From Terriglobia bacterium (GTDB lineage Bacteria > Acidobacteriota > Terriglobia > JAIQFV01), in the NCBI GenBank assembly GCA_028716525.1, contig JAQUPQ010000022.1, positions 1 to 64,000 of the forward strand: DNA of 64,000 nt, in the 5' to 3' direction. A program made the position numbers and the translations under genes. This document shows, in pieces, positions 24,915 to 34,782 of the stretch. The notes under the pieces were generated by a model. It had not been told where the DNA came from, did not search any database, and saw only the letters and a list, made by a program, of their open reading frames with translations. Numbering within the stretch: position 1 is the stretch's first letter; the number at the start of each line of letters is the position of its first letter.

Positions 24915-26156
24915 GTGGCGAAAGTCAGTGTCGCGATTCCGACGTACAACGGCGAAGCGTTTCTCTCAGAAGCCATCCAAAGTGTTCTCAGCCAGGATTA
25001 TCGCGACTTCGAACTTCTGTTAGTCGATGATCGGTCCGGCGACAAAACCCTCGATATCATCAAGTCCTTTTCCGATTCCCGGATTCGGTTCACCCGGAAT
25101 GAGGACCATTTGGGGCTTCCGGGCAATTGGAACCGTTGTGTGCAGTTGGCGCAGGGGGAGTACCTCTGCATCTTTCATCAAGATGATGTCATGCTTCCGG
25201 AGAACCTCTCGAAGAAGGTGGCCTGTTTGATGGCCGACCCCGAGCTGGGTTTTGTTCATTCCGGCGCAGGACTTCTGGTTGACTCCTCAGCCCCGGCTGC
25301 GCCGGTCGATTGGATAGAAAAATCTTTTGAAGATTTTCAATCCGACGGGTATGAATATTTTCTGAAGCTCTTGTTTCACGGAAATATCGTATGCGCGCCG
25401 ACCGTGGTGGCGCGGCGGAAGTTGCTTTTGGAATTGGGCGGCTTCGACGAGGAGTTGAGCTTCACGAGCGATTATGAAATGTGGATGAAGGTGTGCGTGA
25501 AGCATCCCGTGGCTTTTATCAGTTCGCCCTTGGTGCGTTATCGCTGGCACGGTAAAAATGCCTCGCATGATTTCCGGTATGAAAAGGGCGTGCAAGAGGG
25601 TTTGCAGGCGGCCCGCCGCGCTGTGGATTACTTCATTAAGGAAACCGACCGCAAGTCTGATGGGGTGTTGCTGAGGGCGGCTCTCACCGGCTTGGGGAAG
25701 GTGAAGATTTGGGCTGCCGGCTTAACGCAAAGCCTCTCGCAGCAGGAATCTGAAAATTCGGTGCTGAAGAAATCGGCATCGGACACGGCAAAGATCTTGG
25801 AGGAGCATCGCCGCTGGATTAACGAATTGGAAAAAGGCAAAGCCTGGCTTGATGAGGAACTGAAACGTTTGCAGAGGGGCGCTGCGGACCAGGAACATTT
25901 GATCAAAGAGCAGGAACATTTGATCAATGAGAAAGATGTCTGGATTCAGGAGATCGAAAAGGGCAAGGAATGGTTGGACGACCAGAGATTAAGCTGGAAG
26001 AAGATGGCTGAAGACCTCCAGACCCAACTTGAAGCCCGGCTCATTCGACTTGAAAAACTTCAGCGCCTGTCGATCGTGGGATTGCTCATCGCGGTGATTG
26101 TGATTGGGCCGGGACTCGTTTTGCTTCTGGCAAAGCTTCTGGGGTTGTTCAAGTGA
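24915..26156 (+). CDS. GT2 glycosyltransferase with coiled coil and C-terminal membrane helix
   Basis: This 413-residue protein has a GT2 (GT-A fold) domain at about 1-240: VSVAIPTYNGEAFLSEAIQS, LLLVDDRSGDKTLD and HQDDVMLPENL with the DxD-type metal site. A helical, heptad-like stretch (about 275-385) follows, with the repeats QEHLIKE/QEHLINE and ELEKGKAWL/EIEKGKEWL. The protein ends in one strong membrane helix (about 390-410). The coiled coil echoes that of the methyltransferase encoded before it, which suggests that the two meet at the membrane. GTG 24915 follows GGAGG. Confidence 0.85.
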   Translation: MAKVSVAIPTYNGEAFLSEAIQSVLSQDYRDFELLLVDDRSGDKTLDIIKSFSDSRIRFTRNEDHLGLPGNWNRCVQLAQGEYLCIFHQDDVMLPENLSKKVACLMADPELGFVHSGAGLLVDSSAPAAPVDWIEKSFEDFQSDGYEYFLKLLFHGNIVCAPTVVARRKLLLELGGFDEELSFTSDYEMWMKVCVKHPVAFISSPLVRYRWHGKNASHDFRYEKGVQEGLQAARRAVDYFIKETDRKSDGVLLRAALTGLGKVKIWAAGLTQSLSQQESENSVLKKSASDTAKILEEHRRWINELEKGKAWLDEELKRLQRGAADQEHLIKEQEHLINEKDVWIQEIEKGKEWLDDQRLSWKKMAEDLQTQLEARLIRLEKLQRLSIVGLLIAVIVIGPGLVLLLAKLLGLFK

Positions 26157-26244
26157 GAGTGTTGATTTGATGCTTGACCGGTCACAATTCTATTTCCTGA
26201 AGTGTTGGCAGGATTAATCGTTTTTGGGATCGCTTGGGAGAGTG

Positions 26245-27219
26245 ATGAAGAAGGCGCTCATTACAGGTATCACGGGTCAGGATGGATCGTATCTTGCCGA
26301 GTTTCTCCTTGAGAAGGGCTATGAGGTGCATGGAATCGTCCGCCGGGTTGCCATGGAAGACCCTGAACACCGCATGTGGAGGATTCGGCATTTGAAGGAC
26401 CGCATTCGACTCCACGCCGCCTCGCTCGAAAGTTATCCCAGCCTTTATCAGGTCATCCAGAAGGTGAATCCTGACGAATGCTACCATTTGGCAGCCCAAA
26501 GCTTTGTCAGCTATTCGTTTGAGGACGAATTCTCGACGATGAACACGAACGTCAACGGGACGCATTACATCTTGTCGGCGCTCAGGGACTTGGTCCCCGA
26601 AGTTCGATTGTATTTTGCAGCCTCCAGTGAAATGTTCGGGAAAGTTCATCAGGTTCCACAGACGGAATTGACGCCTTTTCACCCCCGGTCGGCCTACGGC
26701 ATTTCGAAAGTTGCGGGTTTCCATCTCACCAGAAATTATCGTGAAGCGTATGGTATGTTTGCTCTGTCGGGAATTCTGTACAACCATGAATCCCCGCGCC
26801 GGGGTTTCGAGTTTGTGACTCGAAAAATCACTTCTCACGTTGCCAAGATCAAATTGGGACAAGAGAAACAGTTGCGGTTGGGGAATCTGGATGCCCAACG
26901 TGATTGGGGGAATGCTCAACATTACGTCAAAGCGATGTGGTTGATGTTACAGCAGGCGGAGCCGGACGATTACTTGATCTGTACCGGAGAGGCCCACAGT
27001 GTGCGGGAGTTTGTGAAAATGGCATTTGAGTGTGTCGGGCTCGACTACCAGGATTATGTCCAAATCGATCAGGAATTCTTCCGTGCCGCTGAGGTGGATT
27101 TGTTGTTGGGGGATTCGAGCAAAGCCAAACAGAAGCTGGGATGGAATTACAGCTTAACGTTTGGCGATTTGGTAAGAGAAATGGTCGATGCTGATCTCAA
27201 GCTCTATTCTGAGCGATAG
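26245..27219 (+). CDS. gmd: GDP-mannose 4,6-dehydratase-type SDR
   Basis: This 324-residue enzyme is of the extended SDR family and closest to GDP-mannose 4,6-dehydratase. Motifs are KALITGITGQDGSYLAEFLL, EVHGIVRR, ECYHLAAQSFV, SSEMFGKV, SAYGISKVAG with the YxxxK pair, and YNHESPRRGFEFVTRKI, which is characteristic of Gmd. It would make GDP-4-keto-6-deoxymannose, a precursor of fucose, rhamnose or perosamine. It is somewhat short for Gmd (about 340-370). GGGAG before ATG 26245 supports that start over 26224. Confidence 0.85.
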   Translation: MKKALITGITGQDGSYLAEFLLEKGYEVHGIVRRVAMEDPEHRMWRIRHLKDRIRLHAASLESYPSLYQVIQKVNPDECYHLAAQSFVSYSFEDEFSTMNTNVNGTHYILSALRDLVPEVRLYFAASSEMFGKVHQVPQTELTPFHPRSAYGISKVAGFHLTRNYREAYGMFALSGILYNHESPRRGFEFVTRKITSHVAKIKLGQEKQLRLGNLDAQRDWGNAQHYVKAMWLMLQQAEPDDYLICTGEAHSVREFVKMAFECVGLDYQDYVQIDQEFFRAAEVDLLLGDSSKAKQKLGWNYSLTFGDLVREMVDADLKLYSER

Positions 27220-27305
27220 GAGGTTTTACCCCTTCCGACTGAAAGAGGCTGTCGAAAAACGACTCGCGGTTGCGTGTCGGAGGTGAGGCGCAAGATCGAT
27301 CGTCT

Positions 27306-28499
27306 GTGAAAATCGCTTTTTTTACTCCTTATCTTCCAAACCCTCCAGATACTGGCGGTAAACTTCGAACGTTTTATCTCTTGAAGGCACTCACACGTCA
27401 GCATGACGTGGATTTGTTCACGGTCCATTATGGCGAAGCGCCCCATGCCGGGACGGATCTTCCCCGGATGTGCCGTAACATATTTCAGTATGAGCTTCGC
27501 AAATCTCAAAACACCGCCTCTCGCGCCTGGAGATGTATTGCCGAGGACTTGCCTCGAGTCATAGAGCACTTTAATTCAACGGAAACAGCAGCCCGGGCGG
27601 AATCCCGCCTGCAAGTGTGTTCATACTCCATGGCCGCGGCGGATGAGTTATGTATGGCCCCCTATGTGAAGTCGTTTGACGGTCCGCGCCTGATCATGCG
27701 GCAAAAAATCGACTGCCTGCATTTCCGGGAAGTGGCTTCCAAGCAGAGATGGGGTAAAGAAAAACTTTTGCAACTCCTGGAAGTCCAGAAGCTTTGCCGA
27801 TATGAACGGCGCACATTGGGGAATTTCCATGCGGGTGTCTGTTGTTCGGAAAGCGATGCGGGCGTTTTGAGAGAATTGAACGCCGGAATGCCGCTGACGG
27901 TAATTCCCAACGGCGTGGACTTCAATTACTTCACTTCCCAGCTGGGATGGTCAGGGCCTCCTACGGTTCTTTACATCGGCACAATGAATTATTATCCCAA
28001 TATCGACGCCGTTCATTATTTCTTTGAAGCCATCTACCCTCACTTGAAGGCTCGTGTCCCGGAGGTTCGAATAAATGTGGTAGGGCACAATCCGCCGCCG
28101 GAGATTTTGAACTGGGCAAAATTTCAAGGAGTGCAAATTACAGGCAGTGTTCCCGATATTCGCCCTTATTTGAAAGAGTGCCATGTCTGCATTGTGCCTC
28201 TTCGCTTGGGAGGGGGAACAAGGCTGAAGATCATGGAATCGATTGCGGTGGGACGTCCCGTTGTCAGCACATCAGTTGGGGCGGAAGGGATAGGAATGAA
28301 AAATCGGGAACATCTGATGGTTGCCGATGACCCGGAGCTTTTTGCTGAGCACACGGCGGAACTCTTGAGGAACCCGGAGTTGGGAAGGGCTTTGATTGAA
28401 AAAGCCAGGCCCTACGTCCAAGCCAATTTCTCCTGGTCGGTGCTGGGCGAACAATTTGAGGCGGCGTGTCGACGATTGGTGGAATCGAGGTCCCATTGA
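27306..28499 (+). CDS. GT4-type glycosyltransferase (sugar transferase, PEP-CTERM/EpsH style)
   Basis: This 397-residue cytosolic protein has the two-domain GT-B form. Its N-terminus is VKIAFFTPYLPNPPDTGGKL, followed by RTFYLLKALTRQHDVDLFTV. The C-terminal half has TVIPNGVDFNYF, LYIGTMNYYPNIDAV, VPLRLGGGTRLKIMESIAVG with the ExxxxxE-like donor site, and RPVVSTSVGAEGI. The GTG at 27306 marks where homology begins. It overlaps the next glycosyltransferase gene by four bases. Donor and acceptor sugars are unknown. Confidence 0.88.
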   Translation: MKIAFFTPYLPNPPDTGGKLRTFYLLKALTRQHDVDLFTVHYGEAPHAGTDLPRMCRNIFQYELRKSQNTASRAWRCIAEDLPRVIEHFNSTETAARAESRLQVCSYSMAAADELCMAPYVKSFDGPRLIMRQKIDCLHFREVASKQRWGKEKLLQLLEVQKLCRYERRTLGNFHAGVCCSESDAGVLRELNAGMPLTVIPNGVDFNYFTSQLGWSGPPTVLYIGTMNYYPNIDAVHYFFEAIYPHLKARVPEVRINVVGHNPPPEILNWAKFQGVQITGSVPDIRPYLKECHVCIVPLRLGGGTRLKIMESIAVGRPVVSTSVGAEGIGMKNREHLMVADDPELFAEHTAELLRNPELGRALIEKARPYVQANFSWSVLGEQFEAACRRLVESRSH

Positions 28500-29734
28500 G
28501 ACTGGCATTCCTGAATAATTTATTTCCGCCCTATATTGTGGGGGGGAACGAGATGCTGGCTCACGAAGTTATCGGAGCATTGCGCGACCGCGGACATGAA
28601 GTCCATGCGCTGGTCGGGCGCGGCTCCAAATTGCCTCAGGATGGATTTACACACGGGGTTATTGACATCGATTTGGATCGTAAAGCCGATTACTTTTTGG
28701 GGGCGCGACAGCCTTCGGCATGGGAGCACGTAGAATGGCATTTGTTCAACTACCGTACCTACCGCGATGTACGCTCAAAGCTGCTGGAAATAAAACCCGA
28801 CCTGGTCGTCGTGTGGAATTTATGGGTGGCTTCGATGGCTCCCCTGATCGCCGCCCGGAGAACAGGCATTCCACTGGTGATTCACACCGCTGATCGATGG
28901 CTTTATTATGGGCTAAAGGATTGGCGGCCGCTCGTGGGCACACAAAATCCCCGAAAGCGTCGGATCGCTGATTTCCTTCAGATGAGACTTCAACCTATTC
29001 TGTTCTCACTTGCCCGACCCAAACCCATTATTACCATTTCTGAATTCATCCGCCGCGTTTACATCGAAGCGGGTTTTGATGGCTCCGCTATTGAAGCAAT
29101 TCGGCTGGGTGTTCCGCTGAATGTATTCAACAACTCCAATCGAACTTCAAGTCAAGATGGGTGTATTCGATTCTTATATGTCGGGTCGTTGTGGGAAGGG
29201 AAGGGGGCCCATTTTGCCATCCGCGCATTAGGGATCCTCAAAGGTAAGCCCGGTCTGCCCAAGTTGGAGCTCAATTTCTATGGATCAGGGACTTCTGACT
29301 TTATGAATTTCCTGCAGGAGGAAATTCGTGTGGCGGGCGTTGAGAAGATTGTGAGATTTCATGGTTTTGTCGATCGCCTCTCGCTGCCCGACACTTTTCG
29401 CAAGCATGATGTCCTGCTGTTTCCTTCCGTGTGGGAGGAACCTTTTGCAGCCGTCCCTGTCGAAGCCATGGCGTGCGGGATGGCGGTGATTGCAACCACT
29501 GCCGGTGGAACACCTGAGGCAATCGAGGATGGTCGCACAGGGATTCTCGTTCCTCCCCAGGATGTCCATGCCCTGTCGAAAGCGATGGAGCGGCTGATTC
29601 TCGATGATGCCTTGCGCCACCGGTTGGGCGAGGAAGCGGCACAGGTGGCAAGAGAGCGGTTCGACTTCAATTCCTATGTGGATCGCTTGGAAAAGCGATA
29701 TTCCGAACTGGCGGGAGTTTCGGTGCATTCATAA
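28496..29734 (+). CDS. GT4-type glycosyltransferase
   Basis: This 412-residue GT-B protein begins LRLAFLNNLFPPYIVGGNE and has an N-terminal acceptor domain, then FLYVGSLWEGKGAHFAIRAL, VRFHGFVDRLSLPDTFRKHD, FPSVWEEPFAAVPVEAMACG and AVIATTAGGTPEAIEDG in the donor half, as usual for GT4. The likely start is TTG 28496, which overlaps the previous stop codon and has GAGG six bases before it; a GTG at 28466 is an alternative. It belongs to the same co-transcribed glycan cluster. Confidence 0.88.
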   Translation: MRLAFLNNLFPPYIVGGNEMLAHEVIGALRDRGHEVHALVGRGSKLPQDGFTHGVIDIDLDRKADYFLGARQPSAWEHVEWHLFNYRTYRDVRSKLLEIKPDLVVVWNLWVASMAPLIAARRTGIPLVIHTADRWLYYGLKDWRPLVGTQNPRKRRIADFLQMRLQPILFSLARPKPIITISEFIRRVYIEAGFDGSAIEAIRLGVPLNVFNNSNRTSSQDGCIRFLYVGSLWEGKGAHFAIRALGILKGKPGLPKLELNFYGSGTSDFMNFLQEEIRVAGVEKIVRFHGFVDRLSLPDTFRKHDVLLFPSVWEEPFAAVPVEAMACGMAVIATTAGGTPEAIEDGRTGILVPPQDVHALSKAMERLILDDALRHRLGEEAAQVARERFDFNSYVDRLEKRYSELAGVSVHS

Positions 29735-29784
29735 ATGATTGGCGCCAGAATCTACGTGCTGCCGAATGTGGAGGGTTTCTGTGT

Positions 29785-30474
29785 ATGAGTGATCCTAGAG
29801 ATGGTCTTATTGGTCGAGTGGTGCGAGGGAAGACTTTCGCTGATTTGGGAGGGCTTTGGGGTACGGTCAATGAGAAGGTATCCGTAGCACACCGCCACGG
29901 AGCATCCGCGCTGACCATGATTGATCGGATCACGAAAGAGGAGCCGGACTGGAGAGCTTTCGAGGAGCACTGTAAATCGCTTGCTTTGCCCCACGTGGAG
30001 TGTCGTTCGGAGGATATCCTGGCGCTGGGACAAGGAACGGACTGCGAGCAATACGATGTGACTCATTGTTCGGGAGTCTTGTATCATCTCCCGGACCCCC
30101 TGCGGTTATTTGAAGCCTTGCGAAGAGTTACGCGGGAATATGCGGTAGTGGGATCGATCGTCACATCCACTCAAGTAATCGGTCCGGAAGGGCAGCTATC
30201 GATTCCGGAAGGAGCCTGCCTTTTTATTCCGGCTCTGGGAGAAAAAGAGCGGAGAATCGTCCAATCTTATTGGAAGACATATGTCGCCGACGGTGCGGTC
30301 GGATTGACACATGAAATCCACTCCTGGGTGAATACCTCGTACGTTCCGTGGTGGTGGTTGCCCACGGTCACAGCGTTTAAAGCCATGGCCTTTGCCGGAG
30401 GTTTTGAATATGTGGACGGCGCGTATTTCTGGAACGATAACGCCTACGTCCAACTCCTGAGGGTGAAGCGCTAG
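29785..30474 (+). CDS. SAM-dependent methyltransferase
   Basis: This 229-residue protein has a class I methyltransferase core. GKTFADLGGLWGTVNEKVSV replaces the usual D-x-G-x-G-x-G loop with a modified form, followed by SALTMIDRI as the acidic strand end, and YDVTHCSGVLYHLPDPLRLF and TREYAVVGSI in the later strands. This style is found in polysaccharide clusters, where such proteins methylate sugars. It is encoded between glycosyltransferases, and no coiled coil is present. Confidence 0.75.
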   Translation: MSDPRDGLIGRVVRGKTFADLGGLWGTVNEKVSVAHRHGASALTMIDRITKEEPDWRAFEEHCKSLALPHVECRSEDILALGQGTDCEQYDVTHCSGVLYHLPDPLRLFEALRRVTREYAVVGSIVTSTQVIGPEGQLSIPEGACLFIPALGEKERRIVQSYWKTYVADGAVGLTHEIHSWVNTSYVPWWWLPTVTAFKAMAFAGGFEYVDGAYFWNDNAYVQLLRVKR

Positions 30475-30555
30475 TATCTTCATGGGATAACATCGTTACC
30501 GAATTTTCGTAAAGCTCTACCTTGGACACACGATATTGGTAGGAGTTCCGTCGAA

Positions 30556-31296
30556 ATGCTATTGGGCCAAAGAATTATCGTGATTCTTCCAGCCTTCAAC
30601 GCCGAGAAAACGCTCGCTAAAACTGTCTCAGAAATTGATCGCGAGATTGTCGATGAGATTGTGTTGGTGGATGACGGAAGCACCGATGGAACGGTTCAAC
30701 TCGCCGAAAGCCTACACCTCAAGGTTCACAGGCACACCAATAATCTGGGGTACGGCGGGAATCAGAAAACCTGTTTTCGCGAAGCTCTGAAGCTCCGGGC
30801 GGACATCGTGGTCATGGTTCACCCGGATTATCAATACACGCCACGATTGGTGCCGGCCATGGCTTCGATGTTGGTGAACGACGTTTATGATGTCGTGTTG
30901 GCGTCACGAATCTTAGGGGGTACGGCTCGTAGCGGGGGAATGCCGCTTTACAAATATGTTTCGAATCGTTTTCTGACGCTTCTGGAAAACTGGATGATCG
31001 GGATGAAGCTTTCGGAATACCACACCGGGTACAGAGCCTACACTCGCAAAGTACTGACCGCGATCCCCTACGAGAAGAATTCCGATGATTTCATTTTCGA
31101 CAACCAAATCCTGATCCAGGCCAAGCACTTCGGGTTTCGGTTTGGAGAGATCTCTTGTCCAACTCGATATTTCGAGGAGGCCTCCTCCATCAACTTTTGG
31201 AGGAGCATGCGGTACGGTTGGGCCTGTTTGTATGAAGCACTGCGTTACCGGCTGGACAAATGGGGGATCGCTAGATATTGGCGCCTTCAGCCTTGA
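30556..31296 (+). CDS. GT2 glycosyltransferase (DPM1/dolichol-phosphate mannosyltransferase-like)
   Basis: This 246-residue GT2 protein has IIVILPAFNAEKTLAKTVSE, EIVLVDDGSTDGTVQLAES, NLGYGGNQKTCFREAL and VMVHPDYQYTPRLVPAMASM, then an ILGGTARSGGMPLYKYVSN segment. It has no clear membrane helices. Relatives use a nucleotide sugar to load a polyprenyl phosphate or glycan. AGGAG lies ten bases before ATG 30556. Its last 26 bases overlap the end of the convergent YfhO-like gene. Confidence 0.85.
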   Translation: MLLGQRIIVILPAFNAEKTLAKTVSEIDREIVDEIVLVDDGSTDGTVQLAESLHLKVHRHTNNLGYGGNQKTCFREALKLRADIVVMVHPDYQYTPRLVPAMASMLVNDVYDVVLASRILGGTARSGGMPLYKYVSNRFLTLLENWMIGMKLSEYHTGYRAYTRKVLTAIPYEKNSDDFIFDNQILIQAKHFGFRFGEISCPTRYFEEASSINFWRSMRYGWACLYEALRYRLDKWGIARYWRLQP

Positions 31297-33517
31297 ATGG
31301 ATTCGATTTATTACGAAGACGAATCCGAAGGCACATTCCCAGCAGTAAGCCCAACGAAACAATTGAGATCGCAAGACCCTGTTTAAAGCTCTTGGGATCG
31401 TAATAAAATTCAATGCGATGGTTTCCCGCCGGTACGCGAATTCCCTGTAACACCTCATCAACCAGGAAAACTGGAGTTTCCTTCCCGTCAACTCTTGCCT
31501 TCCAGCCCTTCACGTAGCTCGTTCCATGAACGAGCGTTCTTGTTTGTTTGAAATTTACATCGGCTTCGATGCGGTCTCCGCGGTATTTCCGGATTTGAAT
31601 GGCATCTTCAATCGTAGGGGTAGGAGTCGTCGGCTCCGGTTCGTCAATGAAAAGACGCGGCTTTGCCATCGGATTTTCGAACAAAGTGATAGGGCCGAAA
31701 GTACCCACGACGTTGTAATAAGTCGACAACTGGGGAGCCCCGGCGTTTCTCGCTAAGATATATTTCACTCCAAAGTCATTAATCATTTTTCGGAAGGGAA
31801 GGTTCTTGATTGATTGAATCTCTACATTTCCCCAAGGTGGAATCTTGCCCTCAAAAGCTGCATTGAAGCGTCGAAGCTGCAAGCCTTCATGTCCGATCAA
31901 GCTTTCCAATTGGTAGGTGACAAAATAGTTGGCCGCCAGGAGTTCTTTCCCCAGCTCGCGGTCATCCATGGCACCGGGCGCCTCGAAAGACAATATGCGA
32001 TAAGGATTGGTGGGTGCGATCCGTTGGTGAATAAGTTCCGCCGCGGCGGGATCCTTGGTGTAAAAATTTGGGGAAGTGAAACCGCCGGAATAAATGGGAA
32101 TGCCAAAATCGGCAAGGTCATAGACCGTTAGGATCAATAGGCCGATCAAGGCAATCGTTGAAAACCGCCTGCGATTAAGCATTGCAATTCCGCCCAACAA
32201 AAGTGCGATGAAGATGAAGAGAATGGGTTTCCATAGAGCCTGACTGGCCGGCGACCATTGAAGGGGCAAAGTCTGGTCTGCGAAGGGAGAGACAAGAGCC
32301 AGGATGGCAATAAGACAGACGTAGACCGCCAATGGCACGACACGTGAGATCTTCAGTTGCTTCGCCCAATTCCCCTTGCGAAGTTTTTCCATACCGAATG
32401 CTGCCAGGACAATGAAACTGAAATCGAACTCCAATAAGTGGCGATAGATGCCCTCGAAGGCCCCGTAAATGGGGATATGAAACGAGATTTTTGTGACCGG
32501 GGCAATGTATCGTCCGAAGGCCAGGGGTAGTGCGACAGCCGCCCAAACGACAAAAAATCGCTTTATTCTGCGATCTTCATCAGGATCCACCGTGATCATG
32601 GCCAGCAGCGCCAAGAGAAATGGTGCAACTCCAATATAACCCACCATTTCGGCGAATCCTCCCAACCGTGCCAAGGGGAATAGAAACGTCAAAGTGTAGG
32701 CCGGATGAAATGAATAGCTGGTGAAGGATGAGTACACGCCTTGTCCCGGCCTCAAAAACTCGCCGGAGCTCCATGTCGCCAAACCGGGAAGGACCTGGGG
32801 CGCGCTCAATCCGACTCCCAGAAGTGCAGCGGCTACTGCGAAAAGAAGGAGTCGAGGCTTCAGAGCGCGAGCAAAGAGGAAATAGGTTCCGATGAGGAGG
32901 GTTGCGTAAGTAATGACTTGGGGATAGCCGCTCAAATACAGGAAGAAAACAGAAATTGAAATCAGCGCCAGGAAACGGGCCTTACAGGTTTCGAGCCAGC
33001 GATTGAAGGCGAATAGTGCGAGTCCAATCCAAGGAAGGGCCCGCAAGTACATCACATGCCCCAGATGAGACATGGCAAACCCGCTCCATTGAAAGGCTAA
33101 GGCCCCGAGCAGCGCTGAAAGAATATGAAATCGCAACGATCGCAAGAACAGGAATGTGGTCACACCCGTTAAAGCCAGGTGAACCATAATGGAGTATGCC
33201 AGGACCAACCAGGCCGGCATCAGGAGCCACATCAGCACATTGAGTGGATAAAAGGAACCGGGATTTTGAGTGGCACCCAGCACCATTCCGCCTTCCATGT
33301 AAGGATTCCACAAAGGGAGTATTCCGTGCCTCCACGTCGCTGTACCCAGTGTGTTCATGGGGACTTGATAGGAAGCGAAATCTCCTATTGCCCAAATCTT
33401 GTGCCCAATGGTTACCTGCCAAAAAATGCAAAAAGGCAGAAGGAAAAGGAGGAGAGCACACAAAAGAGCCCATCGCTTTGTCAGGTCGCGGCTTGACGAT
33501 AAACTCTCTGGGGGCAT
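31271..33517 (-). CDS. YfhO-family polytopic membrane protein
   Basis: This 748-residue protein has about 12-13 membrane helices (from about residue 16 to 480, and one near 715-735) and a periplasmic domain (about 500-700) with a beta-rich end: GTSYVKGWKARVDGKETPVF and VPAGNHRIEFYYDPKSFKQG. Those features and GDFASYQVPMNTLG, GGMVLGATQNPGSFYPLN are typical of YfhO. In Gram-positive bacteria YfhO-type proteins are implicated in glycosylation of surface polymers. It is the first of the few genes on the minus strand inside the polysaccharide cluster, so it is transcribed separately. Confidence 0.85.
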   Translation of the reverse strand: MPPESLSSSRDLTKRWALLCALLLFLLPFCIFWQVTIGHKIWAIGDFASYQVPMNTLGTATWRHGILPLWNPYMEGGMVLGATQNPGSFYPLNVLMWLLMPAWLVLAYSIMVHLALTGVTTFLFLRSLRFHILSALLGALAFQWSGFAMSHLGHVMYLRALPWIGLALFAFNRWLETCKARFLALISISVFFLYLSGYPQVITYATLLIGTYFLFARALKPRLLLFAVAAALLGVGLSAPQVLPGLATWSSGEFLRPGQGVYSSFTSYSFHPAYTLTFLFPLARLGGFAEMVGYIGVAPFLLALLAMITVDPDEDRRIKRFFVVWAAVALPLAFGRYIAPVTKISFHIPIYGAFEGIYRHLLEFDFSFIVLAAFGMEKLRKGNWAKQLKISRVVPLAVYVCLIAILALVSPFADQTLPLQWSPASQALWKPILFIFIALLLGGIAMLNRRRFSTIALIGLLILTVYDLADFGIPIYSGGFTSPNFYTKDPAAAELIHQRIAPTNPYRILSFEAPGAMDDRELGKELLAANYFVTYQLESLIGHEGLQLRRFNAAFEGKIPPWGNVEIQSIKNLPFRKMINDFGVKYILARNAGAPQLSTYYNVVGTFGPITLFENPMAKPRLFIDEPEPTTPTPTIEDAIQIRKYRGDRIEADVNFKQTRTLVHGTSYVKGWKARVDGKETPVFLVDEVLQGIRVPAGNHRIEFYYDPKSFKQGLAISIVSLGLLLGMCLRIRLRNKSNPFKAEGANI

Positions 33518-33752
33518 TTCACGGTCCTCCGTTATAGGGCGTTATTTTTAGAACTGGACTATGGTAGAGCGAAAGATCTGTGATTTGAAGTATACATGAA
33601 GGATTGCTTTTTCAAAATGATTCACGCACCCCGGTAAATAAGAGCACTTTGCAAGGATGCGATCCCAACATTTGACCCTCCTTTGGATGGGGAATTAATT
33701 CCAAGCCTGTTTCTTCCACGATGAGGCTGCTATCCCCGTTCCTGCCATTTCG
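33518..33752. other. Divergent intergenic region
   Basis: The gap between the YfhO-like and UDP-xylose synthase-like genes has no ORF of note. It is somewhat AT-rich near 33540-33650. The only signal I see is the promoter at 33753-33781. Confidence 0.5.
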
Positions 33753-33781
33753 TTGACAGGTCCGAACATCCCCCTGATAAT
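33753..33781 (+). promoter_or_regulatory. Sigma70-type promoter
   Basis: TTGACA (33753-33758) and GATAAT (33776-33781) are separated by 17 bases, about 40 bp before the start of the next gene. It is a plausible start point for the second half of the glycan cluster. Confidence 0.65.
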
Positions 33782-33824
33782 ACGGAGCGTTTGGGTTGCT
33801 ACTCTTGGTTAAATGGCAGGAGAT

Positions 33825-34751
33825 ATGAGAATCCTAGTTACCGGGGGAGCGGGTTTCCTGGGGTCACACTTGTGCGAACGTTTGCTCACAGATGGGCATG
33901 AAGTGATTTGCCTGGACAATCTCTTCACGGGGGCGAAGCGAAATATCGAGCCGCTGTTGGCCAACCCGCATTTCGAATTCGTACGGCACGATGTGGTGGA
34001 ACCGATTCTTCTGGAAGTGGACCAGATCTACAATTTGGCATGCCCGGCTTCACCTGTGCACTATCAGATGAACGCGATCAAGACTGTCAAAGCGAATGTC
34101 ATGGGAACGATGAATATGTTGGGTCTGGCGAAACGCATTGGGGCCCGCATTTTACAGGCTTCCACGTCAGAGGTTTACGGCGATCCGCATGTTCACCCGC
34201 AAAAGGAGTCCTATTGGGGTAATGTCAATCCCATTGGAATAAGAAGCTGTTATGACGAAGGCAAAAGAGTCGCTGAGACCCTCATGATGGATTACCGCCG
34301 GCAGAATCATGTGGACATTCGAATTGCAAGAATCTTCAATACATACGGACCTCGAATGGCCATGAACGACGGCCGCGTGGTGTCGAATTTTATTGTTCAG
34401 GCGCTGCGTGGAAAGTCCCTCACCATCTACGGGAAAGGCCAGCAGACGAGATCGTTCTGTTATGTGGATGACCTCATTGAAGGTTTGGTTCGATTGATGA
34501 ATTACAAGAAGTTTGTCGGCCCGGTCAACCTGGGCAATCCCTCAGAGTTCACCATCCGGGAGCTGGCCCGCGAGGTGATTTCCCTGACCGCCTCCAAATC
34601 CAAACTTATTCAAAAACCCATGCCGAGCGACGATCCCAAACAACGCTGTCCGGACATCACTCAAGCCAAACGCTTATTGCATTGGAAACCAACGATTCCT
34701 CTCCGGAAGGGCCTCGAGAAGACAGTTGCCTACTTTCGGGAGATGGTCTGA
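33825..34751 (+). CDS. UDP-glucuronate decarboxylase (UDP-xylose synthase-like)
   Basis: This 308-residue SDR starts [20 protein letters not shown], with [61 protein letters not shown] (YxxxK) and [20 protein letters not shown]. These are the standard motifs of UDP-glucuronic acid decarboxylase, which makes UDP-xylose. ATG 33825 has AGGAG upstream and starts directly at the Rossmann strand; ATG 33813 lacks a ribosome site. The product suggests xylose in the polymer. Confidence 0.9.
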   Translation: MRILVTGGAGFLGSHLCERLLTDGHEVICLDNLFTGAKRNIEPLLANPHFEFVRHDVVEPILLEVDQIYNLACPASPVHYQMNAIKTVKANVMGTMNMLGLAKRIGARILQASTSEVYGDPHVHPQKESYWGNVNPIGIRSCYDEGKRVAETLMMDYRRQNHVDIRIARIFNTYGPRMAMNDGRVVSNFIVQALRGKSLTIYGKGQQTRSFCYVDDLIEGLVRLMNYKKFVGPVNLGNPSEFTIRELAREVISLTASKSKLIQKPMPSDDPKQRCPDITQAKRLLHWKPTIPLRKGLEKTVAYFREMV

Positions 34752-34782
34752 TTGGCAGTTGCTGAAGCTTTGAAAGATATTC

